Source of the DNA: Bacteroidota bacterium
Lineage (GTDB): Bacteria; Bacteroidota; Bacteroidia; UBA4408
Length of the DNA stretch: 64,000 nt
Direction of reading: 5' to 3'
Assembly: GCA_016718805.1 (NCBI GenBank)
Contig: JADKCP010000002.1
Coordinates: 248,001 to 312,000 of the forward strand
Below the pieces are notes generated by a model. That model did no database searches. It was not told where the DNA came from and saw nothing but the letters and a program-made list of their open reading frames with translations. Made by a program: the position numbers and the translations under genes. Shown here piece after piece: positions 1 through 8,706 of this stretch (its first letter is position 1; every line of letters begins with the position of its first letter).

Positions 1-206
1 GATTTGTAGGTGATGGTTGGTTGCATTTTTTTAATAAAATGTCAAAAATAGAGAAATATCAGAAGGGTTGGTTATAAATACTACTTTGTTTTTATACATG
101 CTTGTGCTGAAGCTACGTATAGCAGATTTTCTAGAAATAGTGACAACTCTTGCTTTTTAATTTTTTTGAGATAAAAATGATTATTCATTTCGTTATTTTT
201 TCTTTT

Positions 207-214
207 TATATTTG
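207..214 (+). promoter_or_regulatory. Bacteroidota -7 promoter element
   Basis: TATATTTG matches the Bacteroidota sigma-A -7 consensus TAnnTTTG. It lies 33 bases before the ATG of the first secreted-protein gene. No clear TTG/TTTG -33 box is visible at the usual spacing, so only the -7 half is supported. The 247 bases before that ATG hold no gene I can support. Confidence 0.4.
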
Positions 215-247
215 ATAGCAATTAATAAAATGTCATGATTAATTCAG

Positions 248-736
248 ATGTTGAAGAATAAAGCCGTTTTACATTTTATATTTTTTTTGCTTTTATTCAG
301 CCACAGAAATATTAATGGACAGGTGCTTCAAAATTTTGTGATTTCAACACAAGGAAATTACAATGATAATGCGGAAGTTTCAATTACTTGGACTCTAGGC
401 GAAGTTGCTTCTGCGTTTACATTATCTGACAATCTGATGCTAAATGAAGGATTCAATCAGCCATTTGAGGATGATGGATACCTTTATCCGATTGATGAAG
501 ATTTCTCGATATTTCCCAACCCGACGATGCAAGACCTTTTGATAACATTCAAGAACCCAGGGCATTATAAGTTTCGCCTTTATAATACAATTGGCCAGCT
601 GGTTTTAAATGATGAAACTGTGGGAGCATTCTTTAAACTTAATCTATCAAAGTTTGCAAATGCAATTTATTTAATTCGAATACAAAATGATTCTGATTCA
701 ATAAACACTACCCTTAAAATTATAAAAACTGATTAA
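248..736 (+). CDS. T9SS type A sorting domain-containing small secreted protein
   Basis: This 162-residue exported protein has a signal peptide (residues 1-24, hydrophobic run FIFFLLLF) ending just before Gln25. The middle holds a short beta-rich segment with TWTLGEVAS and LNEGFNQPF (about 47-73), a pattern common in Bacteroidota secreted proteins just before the sorting domain. From about residue 87 it has a T9SS type A sorting domain: SIFPNP, then YNTIGQLV, then a final IYLIRI strand and a lysine near the end. It should cross the outer membrane by the type IX system and be released or anchored at the surface. The stop is one base before the next start, so it is probably cotranscribed with the collagen-like gene. 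No enzymatic domain is visible; its function is unknown. Confidence 0.75.
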   Translation: MLKNKAVLHFIFFLLLFSHRNINGQVLQNFVISTQGNYNDNAEVSITWTLGEVASAFTLSDNLMLNEGFNQPFEDDGYLYPIDEDFSIFPNPTMQDLLITFKNPGHYKFRLYNTIGQLVLNDETVGAFFKLNLSKFANAIYLIRIQNDSDSINTTLKIIKTD

Positions 737-737
737 T

Positions 738-2087
738 ATGCATCACTTCAAGATTCTATTTATTCTTGTCCTATATTTTCACCAAAGTTTTGCCCAAGTG
801 CCACAGGTTTTCCGTTACCAAGCGGTCGCTCGTGACCAACATGGGCAATTACTCAAAAATAGATCTATACATGTAAATGTCTCTATACTAGATCAAGCAC
901 AAACGGGACCGATTGTTTATGAAGAAACACACGCTACTTATACAAACGCATTTGGCTTATTTAATTTAAACATTGGTCAGGGATCTTCATTACAAGGAAC
1001 TTTTAGTTCAATTAATTGGGCTGTAAATGATAAATTTCTATCCATTGAAATTGATTTTGGTTCAGGTTTTCAGCAAATAAATGTATCTCAATTATTGAGT
1101 GTACCCTATGCGTTATATTCAGGTAATCCAACACCCGGTCCTATCGGTCCAAAGGGTGATATTGGACCTGTCGGCCCAATAGGGCCACAAGGATTAATAG
1201 GCGTACCCGGCAAATCGATTAACTGGATTGGCAGTTTGGGAAGTGCGCCTTCCTCACCAATATTAAACGACGCTTTTTATGACAGTCTGCAAAACAGCTC
1301 ATTTATTTGGGATGGCAATAATTGGAATGTGTTGTCAAAAGATGGTAAAACCGGACCAATCGGTCAAACAGGTTTGCAAGGTAATACTGGCCCAACCGGA
1401 CCTCCTGGATTAGCGCTTAGTTGGAAAGGTAGTTTTGGTAGTCCATTGTTATCGCCCATTTTAAATGATGCTTATTATGACACCATTCAACATAAGTCTT
1501 ATGTGTGGGATGGTGGAACTTGGCAAATTTTAGCACAAGATGGAAACACAGGCGCTAGTGGTTCTCCGGGAATGCAAGGAAATACTGGACCACCAGGTTC
1601 AAATGGTTTAGCATTGAATTGGTTGGGAACATTGGCGAGTGCTCCTCCAAATCCTTCTACAAATTCAGCATATTACAATTCAACATTAAAATCGTCTTAT
1701 GTTTATAATGGAAACGTTTGGAGCATACTCGCCAAGGATGGGAATACTGGACCACGAGGTAGTTCTTTCTTAAAAAATTTTCAGTTCATTATCACCCCTC
1801 TGGTTGATATCGCTGATTCTTCAGATATGGTGATTGTGCAAGTGGCTAATCCTTGGATGGTTCCGCCTTCAGCAAATGCAGTTGCGCCTGGAAAGATGAT
1901 CTGCTTTTTATCTTATACCTCTACTTATTATCAATTGTATATTGCAGCAAGAGGGACTGATGGAATAATGGATCAAGGATCAAATTTACTCCATTCAAAT
2001 ATTAACATTGGTTCAATGGGTAATTCTGGTGGGCACAGCATTTTGGTAAGTGATGGGGTAAATAAGTGGTATGTTATATCGCATTGA
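738..2087 (+). CDS. secreted protein with collagen-like Gly-x-y repeats
   Basis: The 449-residue protein has a signal peptide (about 1-19, ending SFA). A widespread Bacteroidota N-terminal domain follows (about 20-128), recognisable from FRYQAVARD, TNAFGLF and SVPYALY. Then come short collagen-like stretches of GPxGPxG triplets, each followed by a roughly 50-residue module with a Trp, NDAxYD and a WDGxxW motif. The module occurs three times (about 1210-1340, 1415-1540 and 1610-1740). A non-repetitive C-terminal domain (about 350-449) ends the protein. I see no T9SS sorting motif, so the export route past the periplasm is unclear. The module and triplet layout resembles surface fibre or adhesin stalks. 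It follows the T9SS cargo gene after a single base, suggesting an operon. Function unknown; a structural role is inference. Confidence 0.75.
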   Translation: MHHFKILFILVLYFHQSFAQVPQVFRYQAVARDQHGQLLKNRSIHVNVSILDQAQTGPIVYEETHATYTNAFGLFNLNIGQGSSLQGTFSSINWAVNDKFLSIEIDFGSGFQQINVSQLLSVPYALYSGNPTPGPIGPKGDIGPVGPIGPQGLIGVPGKSINWIGSLGSAPSSPILNDAFYDSLQNSSFIWDGNNWNVLSKDGKTGPIGQTGLQGNTGPTGPPGLALSWKGSFGSPLLSPILNDAYYDTIQHKSYVWDGGTWQILAQDGNTGASGSPGMQGNTGPPGSNGLALNWLGTLASAPPNPSTNSAYYNSTLKSSYVYNGNVWSILAKDGNTGPRGSSFLKNFQFIITPLVDIADSSDMVIVQVANPWMVPPSANAVAPGKMICFLSYTSTYYQLYIAARGTDGIMDQGSNLLHSNINIGSMGNSGGHSILVSDGVNKWYVISH

Positions 2088-2266
2088 CAATCGAAAAAAA
2101 AATCATTTAACAGTAACACTTAGAATAGTGGAAGATGAAAATTTTTGAAGAAATAATTAATTTTAAATTTCAACATTAATCTCAACTAAATTAAATATTA
2201 GCGTAGGTTAGAAATTACTTTGATTTTTACATCTTTTTACGCTGATGCTTCACATTTATTTGAAGA

Positions 2267-2767
2267 TTAATTGTCGACTTTTTTGGTTCTCATCATCTCC
2301 ACCATTTTAATCGCCGTAATGGCAGCTTCAACACCTTTGTTTCCATGCTTCCCGCCACTGCGCTCATACGCTTGTTTTTGCGTATTTGGAGTAAGTACTC
2401 CAAAAATTACCGGTTTGTTATATTTCATACTTACTGCAGTAATTCCGTTAGCAACAGCATCGCATATAAAATCAAAATGCCTTGTTTCTCCTTGTATAAC
2501 ACATCCAAGGCAAATAACAGCATCAATATCTTTGTTCTCTGCCATCCATTGTGCTCCTAAGGTTAATTCAAAACTTCCCGGAACGTATGACTTAACGATG
2601 TTTTTAGCAAGTGTGCCATGTTCTAACAAAGCATGCATGCAACCGTCAGCTAATGCTTCGGTAATTTCTTCATTCCATTCGGAAACTACGATTCCAAAAC
2701 GCATTTTTTTTGCAGAAGGTACTTTTGAAGCATCATGCACGGATAAATTTTTTAGAGAAGAGGCCAT
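2267..2767 (-). CDS. ribH: 6,7-dimethyl-8-ribityllumazine synthase
   Basis: This is lumazine synthase, the penultimate riboflavin enzyme, which condenses 5-amino-6-ribitylaminouracil with 3,4-dihydroxy-2-butanone 4-phosphate. The 166 residues fit the family. Visible landmarks are VVSEWNEEIT near the N terminus (substrate pocket), GSFELTLGAQ, the CLGCVIQGETRHFDF segment with the catalytic-type His, and FGVLTPNTQKQAYER near the C terminus. A short extra N-terminal stretch of about 20 residues precedes the conserved core, as in other Bacteroidota. It is a lone riboflavin gene here; no FMN riboswitch is recognisable upstream. A long open frame on the opposite strand over the same bases is a shadow. 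Confidence 0.95.
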   Translation of the reverse strand: MASSLKNLSVHDASKVPSAKKMRFGIVVSEWNEEITEALADGCMHALLEHGTLAKNIVKSYVPGSFELTLGAQWMAENKDIDAVICLGCVIQGETRHFDFICDAVANGITAVSMKYNKPVIFGVLTPNTQKQAYERSGGKHGNKGVEAAITAIKMVEMMRTKKVDN

Positions 2768-2943
2768 TTTTAAAATTAAGTTTTAAGAATGCAGAATTAA
2801 GAATAATTTTTTTAATGAAAAGACTTGAATGTGCTAAAGGTAATTTATCTCCATAAATGCAACGTAAAAGCAATGGTATATTGTTTCATTCCAAACACAT
2901 TAATTTTGCTAAAGTTGCTTTGTTTAGTATCAGATTTAGAGTC

Positions 2944-2982
2944 AAAAAAAAAGTCGCTAACTGAATTTCGTTAGCGACTTTT
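2944..2982 (-). terminator. Rho-independent terminator after the TPR gene
   Basis: A 13-bp perfect stem (GTCGCTAAC paired with GTTAGCGAC, extended by A/T pairs) with an 8-base loop is followed on the minus strand by a run of T. It sits 19 bases past the stop codon of the TPR protein gene. Confidence 0.85.
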
Positions 2983-3001
2983 AATTGGTAAAAACAGGTT
3001 A

Positions 3002-3682
3002 TTAAGCCCCTGCTAATGCTTTTGCTCTCGCTAGGTATTTATCAACTTCTCTTCCTTCGGCAGTTTCTGCATAATCAGATTTCAATTGCTCGTAAATTTT
3101 TACTGCGTTGGTATAGTTTTTTTGATCTTCATAAGCCAATCCTGCTTTCATTAAATAAATAGGAGTGGTAAATTTATTTTCTCTCAATTTGGCAGCTTTC
3201 AAATAATACGAAATTGCTTCTTCCGCCTTTCCTAATTCCATATTAGCATCGCCAATAGCACCCACAGCGATTGGACCTACAACCTGATCATCGCATTCAA
3301 ATTCATTTAATTGATCAATTGCATTTTGGTATTCACCCTTTTTTAAATAACAAATACCAAGATAGTAATGTGCTAAATTTTCGGCTTTTGTAAAGCCATA
3401 TTCATCAATGATGTATTTAAAACCTTTAAAATTGCCATCTCCATTTATAGCCTTGTCGATTGAATCTTTTTCAAAATATTTCTCAGCCATAAACATTTCC
3501 TTCTGCGCATCAAGCTCTTTCGGACCGATGTACAATTTATCCCAGGCAAAATAACCCGCAATAATTACAACAATACCAATAACGATAACGGCAAGGCTTC
3601 GTTTATTTTCTTCAATATAACGCTCAGTTTTACTGTAAACTTCCTGAACATCAACTAATACTTCGTCTTTTTCTTGTGCCAT
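3002..3682 (-). CDS. membrane-anchored tetratricopeptide repeat protein
   Basis: From the ATG at 3682 the protein has 226 residues. It has a short cytoplasmic N terminus, one transmembrane helix (about 29-46, AVIVIGIVVIIAGYFAW), then an all-helical periplasmic part with TPR-like repeats such as AHYYLGICYLKKGEYQNAIDQL and EAISYYLKAAKL. The topology resembles the YfgM/ancillary SecYEG-interactor group, but the link is only architectural. The open frame extends 24 codons further upstream; I chose the inner Met because a promoter-like TAATTTTG lies upstream of it and the extra residues are not conserved-looking. It is transcribed divergently from the metallophosphoesterase gene and ends at a strong terminator. 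It likely acts as a scaffold in envelope protein assembly. Confidence 0.8.
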   Translation of the reverse strand: MAQEKDEVLVDVQEVYSKTERYIEENKRSLAVIVIGIVVIIAGYFAWDKLYIGPKELDAQKEMFMAEKYFEKDSIDKAINGDGNFKGFKYIIDEYGFTKAENLAHYYLGICYLKKGEYQNAIDQLNEFECDDQVVGPIAVGAIGDANMELGKAEEAISYYLKAAKLRENKFTTPIYLMKAGLAYEDQKNYTNAVKIYEQLKSDYAETAEGREVDKYLARAKALAGA

Positions 3683-3702
3683 TGTTTTTAAAAATTGAGG
3701 TG

Positions 3703-3710
3703 CAAAATTA
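3703..3710 (-). promoter_or_regulatory. -7 promoter element of the TPR gene
   Basis: On the minus strand the bases read TAATTTTG, a match to TAnnTTTG. It lies about 20 bases upstream of the ATG at 3682, which supports that start over the longer frame. Confidence 0.45.
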
Positions 3711-3743
3711 ATTTTTTTTATGAAGTTAGCACTATATAATATA

Positions 3744-3751
3744 TACTTTTG
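3744..3751 (+). promoter_or_regulatory. -7 promoter element of the metallophosphoesterase gene
   Basis: TACTTTTG matches TAnnTTTG 15 bases before the ATG at 3767. Together with the element at 3703-3710 it makes a compact divergent promoter pair in an 84-base gap. Confidence 0.45.
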
Positions 3752-3766
3752 CACAAATTTTTATTT

Positions 3767-5014
3767 ATGCAACAGCGTTTTATTGTAATTATTGGGGTTT
3801 TACTACTCATCGATTTCTATTTTTTTCAATCTATACTTACCCTTCTTAAAAATTCGACTCCAGCACGAAAATCAACAGTTATAAGTATTTACTGGGGATT
3901 TACTATTTTTTCGGTAATACTCTTGTTGATTAATTTTGTTTATCCCTTTCGCGAATGGAATCAATATATACGCATTTATGTGGTAGCTTTTGTTGTTGGA
4001 GCGCTTATTTGCAAAATTGTTGGCAGCGTTTTTTTGCTTGCCGATGATGTGATTCGTTTGGTTAGGTGGATTGGTACATACCTTTTTCCTTCAAGTGCCC
4101 CCGACCCTGGTCATCCGCATAGTATCAGCAGAATCAAATTTATTAGTCAAATGGCCATTTTTATGGCAGCTGTACCCTATTTGAGCTTAATTTATGGTAT
4201 GTTTAAAGGAGGATTTGATATTAAAATAAAGAAAACAAAGCTCCATTTACCTAATTTGCCGGATGCTTTCAATGGTTTACGCATTGTTCAAATCTCAGAT
4301 ATACATTGCGGAAGTTTTACTACTCCTACGCATTTTGAAAATGCTGTTCAACTAATAAATAAGGAACAACCCGACCTAGTGTTTTTTACCGGTGACCTGG
4401 TAAATGACGTAGCTACTGAAACCGAAAAATTTTCGGCTACTTTTAGCAAAATTCAAGCCCCTATGGGTGTTTATTCAACGCTAGGTAATCATGATTATGG
4501 CGATTATGTTAGCTGGGATAGTGAGGAAGAAAAAGCAGCCAATTTGAATAGCTTGAAACTAAAGCACAAAGAGTATGGCTGGCGCTTGCTGCTAAATGAA
4601 CACGTAGCCCTTCAAAAAGGAGATTCAAAAATTGCATTAATCGGGATTGAAAATTGGGGAGCACGCGGATTCACAAAATATGGTGATTTAAAAAAAGCAC
4701 ACAGTGGTACTGAAAATTATCCGGTTAAACTATTACTTTCACACGATCCTTCTCATTGGGAAGCAGAAGTATTAAAAAAATTCAACGATATTGACGTGGC
4801 TTTTGCCGGGCATACACATGGGATGCAATTTGGAGTTGAAATTCCGGGATTTAAATGGAGTCCTGTTCAATACATCTATAAACAATGGGCCGGCTTGTAT
4901 CAGCGTGGAAACCAATATTTGTATGTAAACCGAGGCTTAGGTTTTATTGGTTATCCGGGAAGAGTTGGTATTTTGCCCGAAATTACTGTGGTTGAATTAT
5001 CAAATAAGGCCTGA
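3767..5014 (+). CDS. membrane-bound metallophosphoesterase
   Basis: A 415-residue calcineurin-like phosphoesterase with an N-terminal membrane domain. About four hydrophobic segments fill the first 150 residues. The catalytic domain then carries the dimetal motifs in order: SDIHCG, FTGDLVND, LGNHDYG, SHDPSHW and AGHTHGMQFG. This layout (membrane part plus YkuE/YaeI-like phosphoesterase) fits enzymes that act on lipid-linked or nucleotide phosphodiesters at the membrane; the substrate is not deducible. The frame can be read from a TTG at 3749, but that codon overlaps the -7 promoter element, so the ATG at 3767 is preferred. It is followed after 16 bases by the ZIP transporter gene and is likely cotranscribed with it. 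Confidence 0.85.
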   Translation: MQQRFIVIIGVLLLIDFYFFQSILTLLKNSTPARKSTVISIYWGFTIFSVILLLINFVYPFREWNQYIRIYVVAFVVGALICKIVGSVFLLADDVIRLVRWIGTYLFPSSAPDPGHPHSISRIKFISQMAIFMAAVPYLSLIYGMFKGGFDIKIKKTKLHLPNLPDAFNGLRIVQISDIHCGSFTTPTHFENAVQLINKEQPDLVFFTGDLVNDVATETEKFSATFSKIQAPMGVYSTLGNHDYGDYVSWDSEEEKAANLNSLKLKHKEYGWRLLLNEHVALQKGDSKIALIGIENWGARGFTKYGDLKKAHSGTENYPVKLLLSHDPSHWEAEVLKKFNDIDVAFAGHTHGMQFGVEIPGFKWSPVQYIYKQWAGLYQRGNQYLYVNRGLGFIGYPGRVGILPEITVVELSNKA

Positions 5015-5030
5015 TTAAATACTTTTAAAC

Positions 5031-5747
5031 GTGTCGCTATATACTACCTCGCTCCTTTTTTTTACTGCACTTTTAAGTGGATGGTCTGCATTTCTTTTTG
5101 AACGTAAAAACAAGCACGTTTTAAAATTATTACTTGCATTTAGTGGTGCCTACTTATTTGCAATCTGTGTACTTCATCTTATTCCCGAAATATATATGTC
5201 GGGAAATAGTGCTATTGGAATTTATATTTTGATCGGCTTTTTTCTACAAATTTTTCTTGAGTTTTTTAGTGAAGGAATTGAACACGGACATGTACATGTG
5301 CACGCTTCGAATGAACATAATTTTCCAATAGCAATCATGCTTAGTCTTTGTATTCATTCTTTTTTAGAAGGTATGCCTTTGGCTAAACTCGATAGTGGTA
5401 GCTATCATTCTTTGCTAGTTGGAATTTTACTCCACAATATTCCGGTAGCATTGGCACTTACTACCATGATGATTGAATCGAATGTAGCGCGCAAAAGTAT
5501 TTTTATAATGCTAGTAATTTTTGCTGCTATGGCTCCCTTAGGAGCATACTGCAGCCAGGCTATCAGCACTAATCTATTCAACAACATTTCAGTTTATTTC
5601 GACAAAATTATTGCTGTGGTGATTGGAATCTTTCTTCATATTTCTACTACCATTTTGTTTGAATCTTCCGAAAATCATCGATTTAATCTTTTAAAATTTG
5701 CCACTATTTTGGTAGGAGCCTTGGCTGCCTGGCTGTTTCATTTTTAA
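5031..5747 (+). CDS. ZIP family divalent metal transporter
   Basis: A 238-residue polytopic membrane protein with about seven or eight helices. The signature metal-site motifs of the ZIP family are present: HSFLEGMPLA in one helix and HNIPVALALTTM in the next. A His-rich loop (EHGHVHVHASNEH) before the first motif resembles the variable cytosolic metal-binding loop of ZIP proteins. It probably imports zinc or a related divalent ion into the cytoplasm. The start is a GTG; no ATG lies close to the expected N terminus. It sits directly behind the metallophosphoesterase gene, whose enzyme class needs two metal ions, but a functional link is only inference. A hairpin at 5780-5822 probably ends the transcript. 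Confidence 0.88.
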   Translation: MSLYTTSLLFFTALLSGWSAFLFERKNKHVLKLLLAFSGAYLFAICVLHLIPEIYMSGNSAIGIYILIGFFLQIFLEFFSEGIEHGHVHVHASNEHNFPIAIMLSLCIHSFLEGMPLAKLDSGSYHSLLVGILLHNIPVALALTTMMIESNVARKSIFIMLVIFAAMAPLGAYCSQAISTNLFNNISVYFDKIIAVVIGIFLHISTTILFESSENHRFNLLKFATILVGALAAWLFHF

Positions 5748-5779
5748 CTTTACTAGTTAAATTCAATCCTTTTGTCTTT

Positions 5780-5822
5780 AAAAATAGATCTCATTTTATA
5801 TAAAGGGTACGATCTATTTTTT
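5780..5822 (+). terminator. hairpin terminator after the ZIP gene
   Basis: An 11-bp perfect stem (AAAAATAGATC with GATCTATTTTT) around a 20-base loop ends in a T run. It lies 33 bases after the ZIP stop. The long AT-rich loop makes it a weaker call than the other terminators. Confidence 0.5.
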
Positions 5823-5913
5823 AAGAAAGTTTGTAAATTGAAATTTTATCACATTCAAATAAACTTGCCAACTCTTCGTTAACTTAAGTTGAAAAATCAA
5901 ATCCAATAAACGA

Positions 5914-7725
5914 ATGCAAATTCCATCTATTAGTTCAATGCTATTTAAAGCAAAGGCAAGTTTCTTACGTTTTTCAGTTGCCTTATTATTCGCTATTGCC
6001 GGAGCAGCCATAGCCATACTTTTAATTCAAAGAGGTAAGAACCCTTCTGAAGAGCACTTTTTCCTATTCAAATTATTGATGAGTAGTTACCTGGGAATGT
6101 TGCTATTTATAGCGGTTTCAGTAATCGGCGAGCGCTATCTTTTTACCCTATCTAAAAAAATGCTTTTTCACTGTTTAGGAGTAGTAATGCTTTTGCTGTT
6201 TTACTTTTCCTTACCCGATTTTTTTACAACACAAGCTACTATTCGTTTTATTATATATGCAATTGTTTTGCATTTGTTTATTGCATTTGCACCATTTATT
6301 GGTAAAAATGAGGTGAATGGTTTTTGGCAATACAATAAATCCTTATTCTTCGGAATTCAGCTTTCGGCTTTATATTCAATTGTATTGTTTATTGGTCTAT
6401 CGGCGGCAATAGTTGCCATAAACAAACTTTTTCAGGTGAACTTTGATGGTAAAATTTATGCTTATTTATGGGTTCTTATAGTCGCTGTATTTAACACCTG
6501 GTTTTTTCTTTCTGCCTTCCCTTCTAATATAGATGCACTAGAAACACAGCACGATTATCCTAGAGGATTAAAACTATTTACTCAATACGTGCTAATTCCG
6601 CTGATTACCGTTTACCTTTTGATTTTATATGCTTATATGTCCAAAATAATTCTTCAGCAACAATGGCCTGAAGGATGGGTATCATACCTGGTATTGTTTT
6701 TTTCGGTTGCTGGAATTTTATCCCTATTGTTGGTACATCCAGTGCGAAACGACGAACAAAATAAATGGATTCCACTATTTTCTCGCTTCTTCTATTTCGC
6801 TCTTTTTCCGTTAATAGTACTCCTGTTTTTTGCTATAAAAACCCGTATCAGCGAGTACGGTATTACCGAAAATCGCTACTTAGTTTTATTGCTTGCTTTA
6901 TGGCTTTTGGTTGTAGCTCTTGCCTTTTTATTTTCGAAACGATTTAGTATAATGTTTATTCCGGTTTCATTATGTATTGTACTTTTTGTTTGCACAGTTG
7001 GACCTTGGAGCGCATTTTCTATTTCGCTAAAAAGCCAACAAAAGCACTTACTTAAGTTACTCGAATCGCAACATTTATTAAAAGATAATAAGATTTTCGC
7101 TTCAACTAAGGAAATTGATTTTGACAAACAAAAAGAAATTTCATCGGTAGTTGATTACTTGGTTGAATTCCATGGTTACAGTAGTTTACAAAGCTATTAT
7201 TCCTGTTCTCTTGACTCATTAATGAACACAAACAAGGCAAATACTACTCTAAATTATTATGCTCAAAGCGAGTTGTTGCTGAAAGAAATGGGACTAGAGC
7301 ACATATCCGAATATTCAACCGAAAAAAATGAATACTTTGATTATTCTTGTGAAACTGAATATACTCAGGCGCTATCCAACTTTACCTATTATGTTTCCAA
7401 CTTTAATTATGCTGGCGACTCAACTCAAACAACCTTTGGAAACGATAGTTTATCCTGCACATTAAAGTCTACCGCTAACGGAACTTGGTTAGTTGTTTTA
7501 TCGGGCAATGAGAAATTGAATGTAGATGTTTCAAAAATTGTTTCGAATATAAAAGCTCAAAAAAGCACCGAATCTTATGCTGTTCCTGTAAAACTAATGA
7601 GTTGTTTGCTTTCAGGAAAGAACTTTAAGGCGCTTCTTGTTTTCAAACATATTCATGGTAAGTATAGTAAAAAAGAAATCCAACTAAATGGCTATACCCT
7701 TGAATGTTTTATTGGAAAAAAGTAA
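5914..7725 (+). CDS. DUF4153 domain-containing membrane protein
   Basis: The protein has 603 residues. Roughly the first 385 contain about eleven transmembrane helices, including pairs around FLRFSVALLFAIAGAAIAILLI and YLVLLLALWLLVVALAFLF. The remaining 210 residues are soluble, with several Cys and Tyr residues. The size and topology match DUF4153 proteins, a common Bacteroidota membrane family of unknown function. The start ATG (MQIPSISSMLFKAK) leads directly into the first helix. It is a single gene with no obvious partner; the downstream 229-base gap holds nothing I recognise. Confidence 0.75.
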   Translation: MQIPSISSMLFKAKASFLRFSVALLFAIAGAAIAILLIQRGKNPSEEHFFLFKLLMSSYLGMLLFIAVSVIGERYLFTLSKKMLFHCLGVVMLLLFYFSLPDFFTTQATIRFIIYAIVLHLFIAFAPFIGKNEVNGFWQYNKSLFFGIQLSALYSIVLFIGLSAAIVAINKLFQVNFDGKIYAYLWVLIVAVFNTWFFLSAFPSNIDALETQHDYPRGLKLFTQYVLIPLITVYLLILYAYMSKIILQQQWPEGWVSYLVLFFSVAGILSLLLVHPVRNDEQNKWIPLFSRFFYFALFPLIVLLFFAIKTRISEYGITENRYLVLLLALWLLVVALAFLFSKRFSIMFIPVSLCIVLFVCTVGPWSAFSISLKSQQKHLLKLLESQHLLKDNKIFASTKEIDFDKQKEISSVVDYLVEFHGYSSLQSYYSCSLDSLMNTNKANTTLNYYAQSELLLKEMGLEHISEYSTEKNEYFDYSCETEYTQALSNFTYYVSNFNYAGDSTQTTFGNDSLSCTLKSTANGTWLVVLSGNEKLNVDVSKIVSNIKAQKSTESYAVPVKLMSCLLSGKNFKALLVFKHIHGKYSKKEIQLNGYTLECFIGKK

Positions 7726-7954
7726 CCAAACAATTAATAAAATTTAAAGGGATGCAAGGTTAAGCAAGTTGTGAGGTTTTGTAAGAAGTAAATATAACCA
7801 CCATGAAAATAAAATACTCCTTCTTCCACCCCACAACTATATTTTTAGGAAGCAAAATATTGCTGTGTCAAACTTAGAAAATATATTTCACTAAACTGAA
7901 AAATTAACTAACAGTTTATTAACTACTAGTTTACTTAAAATGATCAAAATCGTT

Positions 7955-8677
7955 TTATTCTAGCAACATTGGTACATCCATAATCAACACTTCGGCATCA
8001 TTTGAATTGGAAATAATTTCAAAATTGTCGACTTCCCAAATTCCCAAACCATCACGTTCATTCACATCAATGGAATGTATCGTAAAACTACCTTTAAGCA
8101 CAAAAGCATAAACTCCATTTCCACTTTTTTTCACCTCATAATTCAACTTTTTTCCTTGCTCTAAGGTGGTTAAATAAAACCAGGCCTGTTGGTTTATCCA
8201 TACTCCTTCTCCTTCTTTGTTAGGTGAAACTATTTGTTGCAATTTATTTTTACGATCCTTCTCAATCAAGCTAATTTGATCGTATCTGGGAGTTATATTT
8301 CTCATTTCAGGAAAAATCCAAATTTGAAGAAATTTAACCTCACTATCTTTGTTCTTATTGTATTCGCTGTGTGTGATTCCGGTTCCTGCACTCATAATTT
8401 GCACATCCCCTTTTTTAATCACGGTTACATTCCCCATACTATCTCTATGTTCTAATTCACCTTCCAACGGAATTGAAATAATTTCCATATTATCATGTGG
8501 ATGTGTACCAAAGCCCATTCCGGCAGCTACAGTATCGTCATTTAAAACGCGTAATACACCAAAATGTACTCGCTCGGGATTCTGATAATTCGCAAAACTA
8601 AAAGTATGCTTGCTTTGAAGCCATCCATGATTTGCGTCTCCCCTGCTGGAAGCTTTGTGAAGAACAGTTTTCGACAT
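7955..8677 (-). CDS. pirin family protein (bicupin)
   Basis: This 240-residue protein is a pirin/YhaK-type bicupin. The N-terminal cupin carries the metal-binding pattern GFGTHPHDNMEI with a further EGELEHRD segment, giving the usual three His and one Glu. HGWLQSKHTFSFANY at about 17-31 is the family's typical N-terminal signature. Members bind iron, and some have quercetinase activity or act as redox sensors; which applies here cannot be told. It lies 29 bases upstream of the stop of the methyltransferase gene on the same strand in reverse order (the methyltransferase is transcribed first), so the two may share a transcript. Confidence 0.92.
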   Translation of the reverse strand: MSKTVLHKASSRGDANHGWLQSKHTFSFANYQNPERVHFGVLRVLNDDTVAAGMGFGTHPHDNMEIISIPLEGELEHRDSMGNVTVIKKGDVQIMSAGTGITHSEYNKNKDSEVKFLQIWIFPEMRNITPRYDQISLIEKDRKNKLQQIVSPNKEGEGVWINQQAWFYLTTLEQGKKLNYEVKKSGNGVYAFVLKGSFTIHSIDVNERDGLGIWEVDNFEIISNSNDAEVLIMDVPMLLE

Positions 8678-8706
8678 AATGTAAAATATGGTAGCTAGCG
8701 CTGCGT

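Noticed and set aside
2088..2266. FMN riboswitch near ribH
   Set aside because: This gap is at the 3' side of ribH, and the bases upstream of the ribH start (2768-2940) show none of the conserved RFN blocks.
2271..2786. 171-codon open frame on the plus strand
   Set aside because: It lies wholly opposite ribH, whose family motifs are unmistakable; the plus-strand translation has no recognisable pattern.
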